DNA of 64,000 bases from Haliotis asinina (taxonomy: Eukaryota; Mollusca; Gastropoda; Lepetellida; Haliotidae), in contig NC_090287.1 of NCBI RefSeq assembly GCF_037392515.1, positions 6,989,501 through 7,053,500 of the forward strand. Direction: 5' to 3'. The notes under the pieces are model-generated. The model was not told where the DNA came from, did not search any database, and worked only from the letters and a program-made list of their open reading frames with translations. Below are positions 54,651 to 64,000 of this stretch, one piece after another. How positions within the stretch are numbered: the stretch's first letter is position 1; every line of letters starts with the position of its first letter. A program made the position numbers and the translations under genes.

Positions 54651-57600
54651 TTACAAGTCATGTAATAAATCTAATTCTTTTAAAAACGCAATGATCAAAT
54701 GATTACTAACATTACTAAAAAGATCCTTCATAGTTCCCGATTTAAAATAGTTATCCCTTGTGATGGAATATTCAACACAGTCAAGCAGGACATGCTTGAC
54801 TGTGATTCTTTCATCACAAGGGATACAGAACGGAGGATCTTCACCTTTAAGCAAATATTCATGCGTATATCTTGTGTGGCCAATGCGACATCGTCGCATG
54901 ATGACCTCTTCAAATCTGGACTGACAACCCAAGTATGTATAACCAATGTAGGGTTTTATTTCATGTAGTTTATTTATACCTACTTGGGTGTCCCACTTCT
55001 TCTGCATCAGATCACGAGTGTAAGCTCTAATGCTAGCTTTGTAGTCAGAATAAGGAATACGAAGTGGTGTCACAGATTTGTTAAGTGCTGCCTTAGCAGC
55101 AAGATCGGCCATTGCGTTACCGGAAATGCCAACGTGGCTGGGTAACCAACAAAAAACGATGTCGTATTGGCCAGTAGCAAGATCATTATATAATTCAATA
55201 ATTTCTATTAAAAGTGGATGTTTACAAGAAAGATTTTTAATAGCCTGAAGGCAAGAAAGAGAGTCGGAATAGATTATATATTGTTTATGTTTATGGCGTC
55301 TTTGAATATATTTAAGAGCTGTTAATATGGCGTTAGCCTCAGCGGTAAAAATAGAACTGTTGTCTGGTAATCTAGAAGATATTGTTCTGGATCCAATGAC
55401 AGTGGCACAAGCTACTGCACCACCGACCTTGGACCCATCTGTAAATAAGGATTTATAACTGCTATATTTATGTTTCAATTCATTATATTCTTGTTTATAC
55501 TGTAATTCATTAGTTTCTGATTTTTTAAATGTGGTCAGTGTTAGGTCCACTTGGGGCCTAACCAACTGCCAAGGAGGAGAAGAGAGAAGACGGGAAGGAG
55601 CTATATTTTCCAGCTCAATGCCGGCAGCAGCAAGAAATGGTTTAATTCTTAAACCAAGAGGCGGTACAAGTGAAGATTTCATATTGTATAAGTCCTCACA
55701 CAGAGGACTGAAAACACAGTTATATGCAGGGTTTGACTCACTGGAATATAATTTTGTTACATACTGTAAAACTAATTTGATACGTCGCTGCTCAAGAGAT
55801 GGCTCATCGGCCTCAACGTACAGGCTGTCAACAGGTGAAGTTCGAAAGGAGCCAAGACAAAGTCTTAGACCTTGATGGTGAACAGAATCTAAAAGTTTCA
55901 GGTGGCTTTTACAGGCTCCACCATATACAATGGAGCCATAATCAAGTTTTGACCGGATCAGTGATCGATAAAGTTGGAGGGGGGTAGCTTGGTCCCCTCC
56001 CCATTTAGAATTTGAAACGACTTTCAACAAGTCAAGTGCCTTCAGGCATTTAGTTTTGAGGGATTTGATATGTGGTAGAAACGTTAAATGTGAGTCAAAA
56101 ATTAATCCCAAGAACTTGGCCTCCTTTACAACTTTGATGGGAGTGCCATCTAGAGATAGTTCTGGGTCCTTATGTGGCTTATATGTTCTGCAAAAATGTA
56201 TACAATTAGTTTTGGACTTCGAAAATTTAAAGCCGTTTTCAAGACACCATTTATTTATTTTGTTTAAACAAAGCTGCAGTTGCCGTTCAATAGTATGCAT
56301 ATTTTTACCACGACAAGAAATATTAAAATCATCCACAAATAATGATCCATCAATTGAATCGTTTAAAACTTTTGACAAACTATTTATCTTGATGCTAAAA
56401 AGTGTGACTGACAAAATACTGCCTTGTGGAACACCCTGATCCTGATTATAATGATCAGACAGAGTAGAACCTGCGCGAACTTGAAATTGTCTGTCATTTA
56501 AAAAGTTGGCTATGAATTGAGGCAAACGACCTCGCAAACCGAAATCATGTAGATCTCTCAAAATGCCATATTTCCAGGTTGTGTCATATGCTTTTTCTAG
56601 ATCAAAAAAGATAGACACAGCATGTTGTTTATGAATTAGTGCGTTTTTAACAAATGATTCCAGTCGCACTAAGTGATCGACAGTACTTCTATTTTTACGG
56701 AAACCACACTGTATATCTGTGATTAGGTTATTGGTTTCCAAGTACCAAAGAAGTCGATTATTTATCATGCGTTCCATGGTCTTGCAAACACAGCTAGTTA
56801 ATGAAATCGGACGATAATTGGACGGATCCGCGTGATCACGTCCAGGTTTAGGTATTGGTACTACTATGGCATCACGCCATGAAGAAGGAAATTTACCTGA
56901 AGTCCAAATATCATCAAAAATAGATAAGAGCGTCTCTAAACAGGTTTCTGGTAAGTGTTTCAGGAGTTGATAATGTATGTTATCAGCTCCTGTAGCAGTG
57001 TCATGAGCTTGATCAAGAGCAGTATGGAGTTCATGAATAGAAAACGTTTCATTATAATCTTCCCCATTATCAGAATTGAAATTAATAGTTTTCTTTTCTT
57101 GTTGTTTTTGATACTGCTGAAATTTAGGTACATAATTAGAAGAGGAAGAATGTTTAGCAAGAGTTTCGCCCAGTTTATTCGCAATATCTGATTTATCAGT
57201 AAGTAATTGATCTCCATGTTTAAGATGATGGACAGTAGATATAGTACCTTTACCTTTGATTTTCTGGACCATGTTCCATACCTTGGACATGGGTGTCCGA
57301 GAATTTATTTTAGATACATAATTTTGCCAAGATTGGCGTTTGTTCTGTCTAAAAGTACGCCGTGCTTTAGCATTTGAAATTTTAAATTTATTTAAATTAT
57401 GCACCATAGGATGGCGACGGAAATAATGTTCTGCTTTTTTCCTTGCCTTCCTAGCTTGTTTGCACTCATCGTTGAACCATGGTTTTCTTATGTGTGGAAC
57501 TACAGAGGACTTTGGTATACACTCATCAGCTATGGAATTCAGATCATCAGAAAAGCATTTAAGAGCATCAGGAACGTCAATAAAACGTTCAGGTTTAAGT

Positions 57601-58343
57601 TTTTCAGCACACAGTGTTTGATATAAAGCCCAGTTAGCCTTTTTAAAATTTCGTCTTGATGATGGAGGAACATCGGATGGAGGTACAGCTTTTAACATAG
57701 TAGGAAAATGGTCACTTCCACAGAGGTCATCGTAGACTGACCATTCGAATTCGTTTAATAGTTCGGAATTTGTCAATGACAAGTCGAGAGCAGAATAGGT
57801 CCCTGTACCAGGGTGTAAATATGTGTTGGAACCATCATTATAAATACATAAGTCATTGTCGGAACAAAAGTCCTCCAACAACTTACCTTTAGTGTTTGTA
57901 TTTACACCACCCCAGAGTGGGTTGTGGCCATTTAAATCTCCCATTATAATACAGAGCTTCGGGAGTTGGTCATATAGAGCTTGGAGATCGGTTTTAGGAA
58001 ACGTCGAAGACGGAGAAATATACAGAGAGCATAGCGTCAATGCTACATGTAAAGTAATTCTCACAGCAACAGCCTGCATATTAGTATTAAGTGAAACAGG
58101 GCTTTGAATAACGTTTTGTCTCACTAGAATGGATGATCCTCCAGTGGCCCTATCACCCGGAGGTGAAAAACAATGATATGCATTAAAATGACGAAGGTCA
58201 AATGTATCTGTTTGTTTTAAATATGTCTCTTGGAGACATATCGCTGAAGGTGTAAAATCTTGGACTAATAGCTGTAATTCATGTAAATTAGTCCTCAATC
58301 CTCTGCAGTTCCACTGTACAATATTATTGGAATAAACGATCTT
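54651..58343 (-). CDS. LINE ORF2: APE endonuclease, reverse transcriptase, RNase H (N9)
   Basis: Open for about 1,230 codons. The endonuclease begins QWNCRGLRTNLHEL (catalytic Asn at 58308-58310), then ICLQETYLK, IIMGDLNGHNPLWGG, SALDLSLT and GSDHFPT. RT (from about residue 480 of the frame beginning TTG at 58298) has PIPKPGRDHADPSNYRPISL, FFDLEKAYDTTW (motif A), QGVPQGSILS (motif B) and LFVDDFNIS (motif C). RNase H near 970-1090 has LFTDGSK, AEANAILTAL, YSDSLSCLQ and LPSHVGISGNAMAD. The end has a zinc-binding CIPCDE..TVKHVLLDC. Endonuclease plus RT plus RNase H is the I-superfamily plan. No ATG precedes the catalytic Asn: the frame opens after a TAA inside ORF1, so translation must be coupled to ORF1 or start without AUG. 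It copies the LINE RNA at nicked target DNA. Confidence 0.93.
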   Translation of the reverse strand, partial: KIVYSNNIVQWNCRGLRTNLHELQLLVQDFTPSAICLQETYLKQTDTFDLRHFNAYHCFSPPGDRATGGSSILVRQNVIQSPVSLNTNMQAVAVRITLHVALTLCSLYISPSSTFPKTDLQALYDQLPKLCIIMGDLNGHNPLWGGVNTNTKGKLLEDFCSDNDLCIYNDGSNTYLHPGTGTYSALDLSLTNSELLNEFEWSVYDDLCGSDHFPTMLKAVPPSDVPPSSRRNFKKANWALYQTLCAEKLKPERFIDVPDALKCFSDDLNSIADECIPKSSVVPHIRKPWFNDECKQARKARKKAEHYFRRHPMVHNLNKFKISNAKARRTFRQNKRQSWQNYVSKINSRTPMSKVWNMVQKIKGKGTISTVHHLKHGDQLLTDKSDIANKLGETLAKHSSSSNYVPKFQQYQKQQEKKTINFNSDNGEDYNETFSIHELHTALDQAHDTATGADNIHYQLLKHLPETCLETLLSIFDDIWTSGKFPSSWRDAIVVPIPKPGRDHADPSNYRPISLTSCVCKTMERMINNRLLWYLETNNLITDIQCGFRKNRSTVDHLVRLESFVKNALIHKQHAVSIFFDLEKAYDTTWKYGILRDLHDFGLRGRLPQFIANFLNDRQFQVRAGSTLSDHYNQDQGVPQGSILSVTLFSIKINSLSKVLNDSIDGSLFVDDFNISCRGKNMHTIERQLQLCLNKINKWCLENGFKFSKSKTNCIHFCRTYKPHKDPELSLDGTPIKVVKEAKFLGLIFDSHLTFLPHIKSLKTKCLKALDLLKVVSNSKWGGDQATPLQLYRSLIRSKLDYGSIVYGGACKSHLKLLDSVHHQGLRLCLGSFRTSPVDSLYVEADEPSLEQRRIKLVLQYVTKLYSSESNPAYNCVFSPLCEDLYNMKSSLVPPLGLRIKPFLAAAGIELENIAPSRLLSSPPWQLVRPQVDLTLTTFKKSETNELQYKQEYNELKHKYSSYKSLFTDGSKVGGAVACATVIGSRTISSRLPDNSSIFTAEANAILTALKYIQRRHKHKQYIIYSDSLSCLQAIKNLSCKHPLLIEIIELYNDLATGQYDIVFCWLPSHVGISGNAMADLAAKAALNKSVTPLRIPYSDYKASIRAYTRDLMQKKWDTQVGINKLHEIKPYIGYTYLGCQSRFEEVIMRRCRIGHTRYTHEYLLKGEDPPFCIPCDERITVKHVLLDCVEYSITRDNYFKSGTMKDLFSNVSNHLIIAFLKELDLLHDL

Positions 58344-59529
58344 TTAGGGGGATTTATGGGGGATCTACCCCGCACTCTTTTGGTGGGCGACAAGCTATGT
58401 GCCCTAGAATGGACGTTTTCAGAAACGTCCATGTCTTCAAGTGACCCATATTTATTAAACAACTGAATCTTGTTTTGTGACCCTTTCGGGGTTCTGCCAC
58501 TTAGTTTTTTCAAAGGATCTGGCCTTTTAGGTTTAGTTTTAACGGTTTCCGAAGATTTTGGAGTTGACTGAGAAGATGCCTCATGATCAGATGATGCTAC
58601 TGATTGGATTTGGGACGAATGTGACTCTGGCGTTTGGGTAGATATTGTAGGTGAAGTAATCAGAGGAGCTTCTGATGTAATCCACGTCAAGTCAGTTTGA
58701 CAGCTTGTGGTTGATTTTGTAATCCTTGCTTCTGACGGTGTTTTAGTTATAGAAGCATAGCTTTCTTTAGGTTCAGAACTTTGGACCAGTTTTTTGGCAT
58801 CTGCAAAACTAATGTTTCGGGTGAATTTTAGTTTGTTGATCTCCATGTGAAACTTCCAGACAGGACAATCTTTAGAAAAGGATGAATGGGCACCACAGTG
58901 AGCACAAACAACAGACAATGTGCAGTTATTAACCCCATGGCCGAACTTTTGGCATTTGAAACATCGAAGAGGGTTTGGAATGTACATTTCAACCTGGATG
59001 TTACAGTATCCTGCTTTCAGTGATTTTGGAACATTTGGAGAAGAGAAAGAAAACAAATATGTGTTTGTGTTGACAGTAGCATCATTTCTACGAGTTGTAA
59101 AACGTTTGACAAAAAGGACACCTTGCTCCTTCATCTCTGAGGCGATGTCAAGTTCTGACATGTCAGCAAACAAACGTTCACGGTCCCTGACAATTCCTTT
59201 GCTCGTGTTGAGTGTTTTGTGAGCCGAGATCGTAACTGGAATGCCGACAAAAGATTTTGTGCTCATAAGATTGGTGGCTTGCTGTCTTTTTGCACACTCA
59301 ACGAGAAGGGCACCGGAACGTAATCGCCTAATGTTTTTAACATCACCAGCGATGCCTTGTATACCTTTAGCTACGGCAAAAGGATTCAACTTTAAAGGGG
59401 TCTTGTCAATAGTCTCAACAACAAGAAAACGTGGCCAGTAATCAATTGAGTTGGGCAGTCTGTGGTCAGTTTCAACGGGATCAGTATCAAGTTGACGTTT
59501 ACTCTTTTTTGAGGGGTTTCGTAAGCCAT
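58295..59529 (-). CDS. LINE ORF1: nucleic-acid-binding protein with CCHC knuckles (N9)
   Basis: The main frame reads through IDYWPRFLVVETIDKTPLKL, NPFAVAKGIQGIAGDVKNI, then a globular region, two zinc knuckles (CFKCQKFGHGVNNC near 58955 and CAHCGAHSSFSKDC near 58880) and a long Ser/Thr-rich tail with KRPDPLKKLSGRTPKGSQN, ending SGTAED at a TGA that lies inside ORF2. The likely ATG (59529, MAYETPQK) is in the next frame; a one-base loss near codon 9 puts it out of phase, so this copy would need another start. Related copy N5 keeps the joined form MANHNPKKQK. ORF1 proteins of this group coat LINE RNA. Confidence 0.85.
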
Positions 59530-60003
59530 GTTTAGTTAGTTAGATTTCATCATCTGAGCTCCCCACCCACCACGGAGTATCACAAGGACAGTGCTAAACG
59601 CAAGTGGGTCTCCGACTTGCAGCACCAAGAATACTCAGATGATATACTCTAGCGGAAGAATTATGAATAACTAATCCACCAGATTGGCCCATGAGCCACC
59701 GCCTTCTGGGCATAAGACTCTAGGCAAAATTCAAGTACAAATTATCATATTACAAAATCCAAATAATGCCACTGTAATAATAAGGCCAAGTCCGAAAATC
59801 AAACAATTCCAAATAAAATTTGTGCATTGACATATATATAGTCCATACACTTGGCTTGGCATGACCAGCCGATTGGTTGAACCGGGCCCATTCAACCACC
59901 CGTCTAGGTGAAGTAAGGGTCGAAGGGGTATGTTGGGCAAAGGGAACACGATTGCAGGCCCCCAGTGCCCTCAACGCCCAGACTCCCGTCCTCCACCGAC
60001 ACA

Positions 60004-63000
60004 GTGAGTGAGTGAGTGAGTGAGTGAGTGAGTGAGTTAATATTTAACGTCACATCGGCAATATTGCAGCCATATCGTGACGAGAACATACATGACAAAA
60101 GAGAATATATATGCATATTATGAACACCCTGTCTACGAAGGACAGTAAAACCACTAGACTATCACAGTTAATATTAAAACTAGTGTGGAAACTTATAAAA
60201 ATGTAACAGTATCATTATTTGGACAATACAATATAAAAACAGGCCATAGATCGCCAACAACAGAGGGTAGATCACCATACCAGGGACCATGGGGACTTAC
60301 AGTACCTCTCCTACCTGCATGGTCCCTGGCTGGATTTACACCATCCCCTCAGCTGTTGGCGACTGTATGCTAGATTAGCCACAAATTAAAATGACACATA
60401 TTCTACGATTAAAAAATGAAAGATTGAATCTGACTTAAATCGTTTTGGGACTTACGTACCCTCTCAGGAGGACAATAATTTTACGGTACTTCAACCCCCT
60501 TCGAGGATACAGCCACTAACAATCTCAGTTGCTAATTCAACTTCCAATCATAAAATACTTATTCATTTACATGTCAGTCAATAAATTCAATTCTTTTAAA
60601 AATGCAATAATTAAATGAGAACTTACATTACTAAAAAGGTCCTTCATAGTTCTTGATTTAAAATAATTGTCCCTTGTGATGGAATATTCAACACAGTCAA
60701 GCAAGACATGCTTGACCGTGATTATTTCATCACAAGGGACGCAGAACGGAGGATCCTCACCTTTCAAAAGATATTCATGCGTATACCTAGTGTGGCCAAT
60801 ACGACATCGTCGTATAATGACCTCTTCAAATCTGGACCGACATCCCAAGTAGGTGTAACCAACAAATGGTTTTATTGCATGTAATTTATTGATACCTACT
60901 TGGGTGTCCCACTTCTTCTGCATGAGATCACGAATGTAAGATCTAATGGTGGCTTTATAATCACTGTAAGGAATAAGAAGTGGTGATACAGATTTGTTGA
61001 GCGCTGCTTTAGCAGCAAGGTCAGCCAATGTGTTACCAGAGATTCCAACATGGCTGGGTAACCAACAGAAGACGATGTCGTATTGGCCAGTAGCAAGAGT
61101 ATTATACAATTCAATAATTTCAATTAAAAGTGGATGTTTACAAGAAAGATTTTTAATCGCCTGAAGGCAAGAAAGAGAGTCTGAATAGATTATATATTGT
61201 TTATGTTTAGGATGTCTTTGAATATATTTAAGGGCTGTTAATATGGCGTTAGCTTCAGCTGTAAAAATAGAACTATTGTCTGGTAATCTAGAAGATTTTG
61301 TTCTGGATCCAATGACAGTGGCACAAGCCACTGCGCCACCGCCCTTAGACCCATCTGTAAATAAGGATTTATAACCGCAATATTTATGTTTCAACTGATT
61401 ATATTCTTGTTTGTATTGTAGTTCATTAGTTTCTGATTTTTTAAATGTACTTAATGTTAGGTCAACTTGTGGCCTAACCAATTGCCAAGGAGGAGAAGAA
61501 AGAAGACGGGAAGGAGCTATGTTTTCCAGCTCAATGCCGGCCGAAGAAAGAAAGGGTTTAATTCTGTGTCCGAGAGGTGGAACAAGAGAACACTTTTTGT
61601 TGTATAAATCCTCGTAGAGAGGATTGAAAACACAGTTATATGCCGGGTTAGATTTGTTAGAGTATAGTTTTGTAGCATATTGTAAAGATAATTTTATACG
61701 TCGCTGAGTGAGAGATGGCTCATCTGCCTCGACATAGAGACTGTCAACGGGAGAAGTTCGAAAAGATCCAAGACATAATCTTAGACCTTGATGATGGATA
61801 GAATCTAACATTTTGAGACTGCTTTTACAGGCTCCACCATATACAATGGAACCATAGTCAAGTTTGGAGCGAATGAGTGATCTGTATAAGTGAAGTAGGG
61901 TGGTTTGATCGCCTCCCCATTTTGAATTGGAAACAACTTTTAACAAGTCGAGTGCCTTCAAACATTTAACTTTAAGGGATTTAATATGTGGCACGAACGT
62001 CAAGTGGGAGTCAAATATAAGACCCAGAAACTTGGCCTCTTTAACAACTTTAATAGGTGTGCCGTTTAGATACAGTTCAGGGTCCTTATGTGGTTTGTAT
62101 TTACGGCAGAAATGTATACAGTTAGTTTTTGACTTAGAAAATTTAAAGCCGTTTTCCAAACACCATTTATTTATCTTGTTCAGACACAACTGCATTTGCC
62201 GTTCAATAGTATGCATGTTTTTACCTCGACATGAAATGTTAAAATCATCCACAAAAAGTGATCCATCAATTGAATCGTTTAAAACCTTTGATAAACTGTT
62301 TATCTTGATGCTAAAAAGTGTAACAGACAAAATACTGCCTTGTGGTACACCCTGATCCTGACTGTAATGATCAGACAGGGTAGAACCCACACGGACTTGA
62401 AATTGTCTATCATTTAAAAAGTTGGCTATAAATTGAGGCAATCGGCCTCGCAATCCGAAGTCATGTAAATCTTTTAAAATCCCATGTTTCCAAGTGGTGT
62501 CATATGCTTTTTCTAGATCAAAAAAGATCGACACTGCATGCTGTTTATTAATTATGGCATTCTTAACAAAAGATTCTAAACGCACTAAGTGATCGACTGT
62601 ACTTCTGTTTTTGCGGAAACCACACTGAATATCTGTTATTAGGTTATTTGTTTCCAAGTACCAGACAAGTCGATTATTTATCATGCGTTCCATGGTCTTG
62701 CAAACACAGCTAGTAAGTGAAATTGGCCTATAATTGGAAGGATCCGTATGATCACGTCCAGGTTTAGGAAGGGGAACAACGATAGCATCACGCCACGACG
62801 AAGGAAATTGTCCAGATGTCCAAATATTATCAAAAATATGTAACAGCGTCTCTAAGCATGTATCTGGCAACTGCTTCAGGAGTTGATAATGTATGTTATC
62901 AGCTCCTGAAGCAGTATCATGAGCCTGATCAAGAGCAGTATGAAGCTCATGTAACGAAAAAGTTTCATTATAGTCTTCCCCATTATCTGAATTAAAGTTA

Positions 63001-64000
63001 ATAGTTTTCTTTTCTTGCTGTTTTTGATGTGTTTGGAACTTAGGTTCATAATTTGACGAGGAAGAATGTTTTGCCAAAGTTTCACCAAGTTTATTAGCAA
63101 TATCGGTTTCATTAGTTAATAACTGGTTTCCATCTTTAAGGTGGTGAATACTAGATTTGGAGCCCTTACCTTTGATTTTTTGGATCATATTCCAGACTTT
63201 AGATATTGGTGTACGTGAATTAATGTTTGATACATATCGTTGCCAAGATTGGCGTTTGCTTTGTTTAAAAGTACGCCGTGCTTTAGCATTTACAATCTTA
63301 AATTTATTCAAATTATGCACCATGGGGTGTCGACGGAAATAATGTTCTGCCTTTTTCCGTTCCTTTCTAGCTTGTTTACATTGATCATTGAACCATGGTT
63401 TGCGAATATGTGGAACTGCAGAGGACTTTGGTATACACTCATGAGCAATAACATTCATTTCATCACAAAAACGTTGAATAGCATCAGGAACATTATCAAA
63501 AAGTTCAGGTTTAAGCCTGTCAACACACAGAGTTTCATATAAACGCCAGTTAGCCTTTTTGAAGTTCCATCTTGATGATGGAGGAACATCAGATGGATTC
63601 ACAGGTTTTAGTAATGTTGGGAAACGGTCACTCCCACAGAGGTCGTCATGAACTGACCATTCAAATTCATTTAGAAGGCTTGAATCACAAACTGATAAAT
63701 CAAGGGCAGAATTTTTGGAGGGCGACAGGCTATGTGCCCTGGGATGGAAGTTTTCTGACACTTCCATGGCCTCAAGCGATCCGTATTTATTAAATAATTT
63801 TACAGGATTTTCTGAACCCTTCTGGGGTCTGCCACTCTTTTTTGAAGATTCTGTTCTTGAGTCAGTTTTACTTTGAACAATATTCTTCGAGCTTGTTTTT
63901 GATCGTGATTTGTGAGTTGGCTGAGACAAAGATTGTTCTCCAGATACAGATGAAGTCTGATTACAGGACTGTGACCCGGCTTTAGATACCACCTGAGTGT
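60004..64000 (-). mobile_element. I/Nimb LINE (N10), runs off the window
   Basis: The (GTGA)n tail and 3' UTR (60004-60566) are followed by a long ORF. Its sequence is very close to N9. An internal deletion joins ORF1 to ORF2 (see the CDS). The 5' end lies beyond the window. Confidence 0.93.
60567..64000 (-). CDS. LINE ORF1-ORF2 in-frame fusion made by deletion (N10), partial
   Basis: One frame of at least 1,141 codons. Its first ~95 residues are the ORF1 tail (Ser/Thr-rich, SGRPQKGSENPVKLFNKYGS, PRAHSLSPSK). It then jumps at about 63715 into the end of the endonuclease (SALDLSVCDSSLLNEFEW, LCGSDRFP) and continues through a complete RT (FFDLEKAYDTTW, QGVPQGSILS, LFVDDFNIS), RNase H (LFTDGSKGGG, AEANAILTAL, LPSHVGISGNTLAD) and the zinc-binding end (CVPCDE..TVKHVLLDC). 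The deletion removes the ORF1 end and about 170 endonuclease residues, including the catalytic Asn and GDLNGH. It could make a fused protein with RT and RNase H but no working endonuclease. The upstream end is outside the window. Confidence 0.9.
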   Translation of the reverse strand, partial: TQVVSKAGSQSCNQTSSVSGEQSLSQPTHKSRSKTSSKNIVQSKTDSRTESSKKSGRPQKGSENPVKLFNKYGSLEAMEVSENFHPRAHSLSPSKNSALDLSVCDSSLLNEFEWSVHDDLCGSDRFPTLLKPVNPSDVPPSSRWNFKKANWRLYETLCVDRLKPELFDNVPDAIQRFCDEMNVIAHECIPKSSAVPHIRKPWFNDQCKQARKERKKAEHYFRRHPMVHNLNKFKIVNAKARRTFKQSKRQSWQRYVSNINSRTPISKVWNMIQKIKGKGSKSSIHHLKDGNQLLTNETDIANKLGETLAKHSSSSNYEPKFQTHQKQQEKKTINFNSDNGEDYNETFSLHELHTALDQAHDTASGADNIHYQLLKQLPDTCLETLLHIFDNIWTSGQFPSSWRDAIVVPLPKPGRDHTDPSNYRPISLTSCVCKTMERMINNRLVWYLETNNLITDIQCGFRKNRSTVDHLVRLESFVKNAIINKQHAVSIFFDLEKAYDTTWKHGILKDLHDFGLRGRLPQFIANFLNDRQFQVRVGSTLSDHYSQDQGVPQGSILSVTLFSIKINSLSKVLNDSIDGSLFVDDFNISCRGKNMHTIERQMQLCLNKINKWCLENGFKFSKSKTNCIHFCRKYKPHKDPELYLNGTPIKVVKEAKFLGLIFDSHLTFVPHIKSLKVKCLKALDLLKVVSNSKWGGDQTTLLHLYRSLIRSKLDYGSIVYGGACKSSLKMLDSIHHQGLRLCLGSFRTSPVDSLYVEADEPSLTQRRIKLSLQYATKLYSNKSNPAYNCVFNPLYEDLYNKKCSLVPPLGHRIKPFLSSAGIELENIAPSRLLSSPPWQLVRPQVDLTLSTFKKSETNELQYKQEYNQLKHKYCGYKSLFTDGSKGGGAVACATVIGSRTKSSRLPDNSSIFTAEANAILTALKYIQRHPKHKQYIIYSDSLSCLQAIKNLSCKHPLLIEIIELYNTLATGQYDIVFCWLPSHVGISGNTLADLAAKAALNKSVSPLLIPYSDYKATIRSYIRDLMQKKWDTQVGINKLHAIKPFVGYTYLGCRSRFEEVIIRRCRIGHTRYTHEYLLKGEDPPFCVPCDEIITVKHVLLDCVEYSITRDNYFKSRTMKDLFSNVSSHLIIAFLKELNLLTDM

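Larger units (their letters stand above)
52559..60003 (-). mobile_element. I/Nimb LINE, almost full length (N9), carrying Tc1 F
   Basis: In sense (minus) order: 5' UTR 60003-59530, ORF1 59529-58295, ORF2 58343-54651, 3' UTR from 54650 to 52559 interrupted by Tc1 F. Without the Tc1 element it is about 5.9 kb. Against N6 it lacks only about 130 bp of the 5' UTR. ORF2 is uninterrupted and ORF1 has one early frameshift, so it is a young copy. Its 5' end directly meets the tail of N10 in the same orientation, a head-to-tail pair. Confidence 0.93.

Noticed and set aside
1-64000. LTR retroelements or endogenous viral sequences
   Set aside because: I saw no long terminal repeats, protease or integrase signatures, capsid or envelope sequence; the retroelements here are non-LTR or Penelope-like.

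Overview
The window is eukaryotic nuclear DNA: AT-rich, with GT-AG introns and no operons, and built mostly of transposable elements of many kinds. Its only clear host genes are three copies of a small secreted cysteine-rich gene. The spacing of the cysteines recalls the molluscan Cvsi serine-protease inhibitors (MEROPS I84, known from oysters). Together with the SINE sequences, which I associate from memory with abalone, this suggests a marine gastropod, probably Haliotis. The organism is inferred, not proven.

Layout. 1-6475: a Penelope-like fragment, a piece of an I/Nimb-type LINE, a Tc1 element with an open transposase frame, and a decayed L1/Tx1-type LINE carrying a Tc1 element, a SINE and a MITE. 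7053-10540: inhibitor gene A (+). 11054-34600: a nested mass of I/Nimb LINE copies on both strands, interrupted by an L1/Tx1 LINE (with a 15-bp target duplication) and two Tc1 elements. 35247-39320: inhibitor gene B (-), with a whole Tc1 element in intron 2 and a 33-bp minisatellite in intron 1. 41341-42244: a decayed Crypton-like (DUF3504) tyrosine-recombinase gene with a TATA box. 42421-46264: hairpins, an old LINE tail and sparse sequence. 46265-49295: inhibitor gene C (-), a direct duplicate of B. 50061-51148: SINEs and a MITE. 51743-51878: a TATA box and a lone signal-peptide exon. 52559-64000: two head-to-tail I/Nimb LINEs with long open ORF2 frames, one carrying a Tc1 element.

The three inhibitor genes share one architecture: four coding exons with intron phases 1, 1 and 2. 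In all three, the apparent TAA stop of exon 3 lies inside a GTAAGT splice donor. A tiny last exon gives Val/Ile-Gly-Lys-stop. This agreement across three copies is the strongest host-gene inference here. Among the repeats, the I/Nimb LINE and two SINE families end in almost the same ~45 bases followed by (TCAC)n, so the LINE probably mobilises both SINEs.
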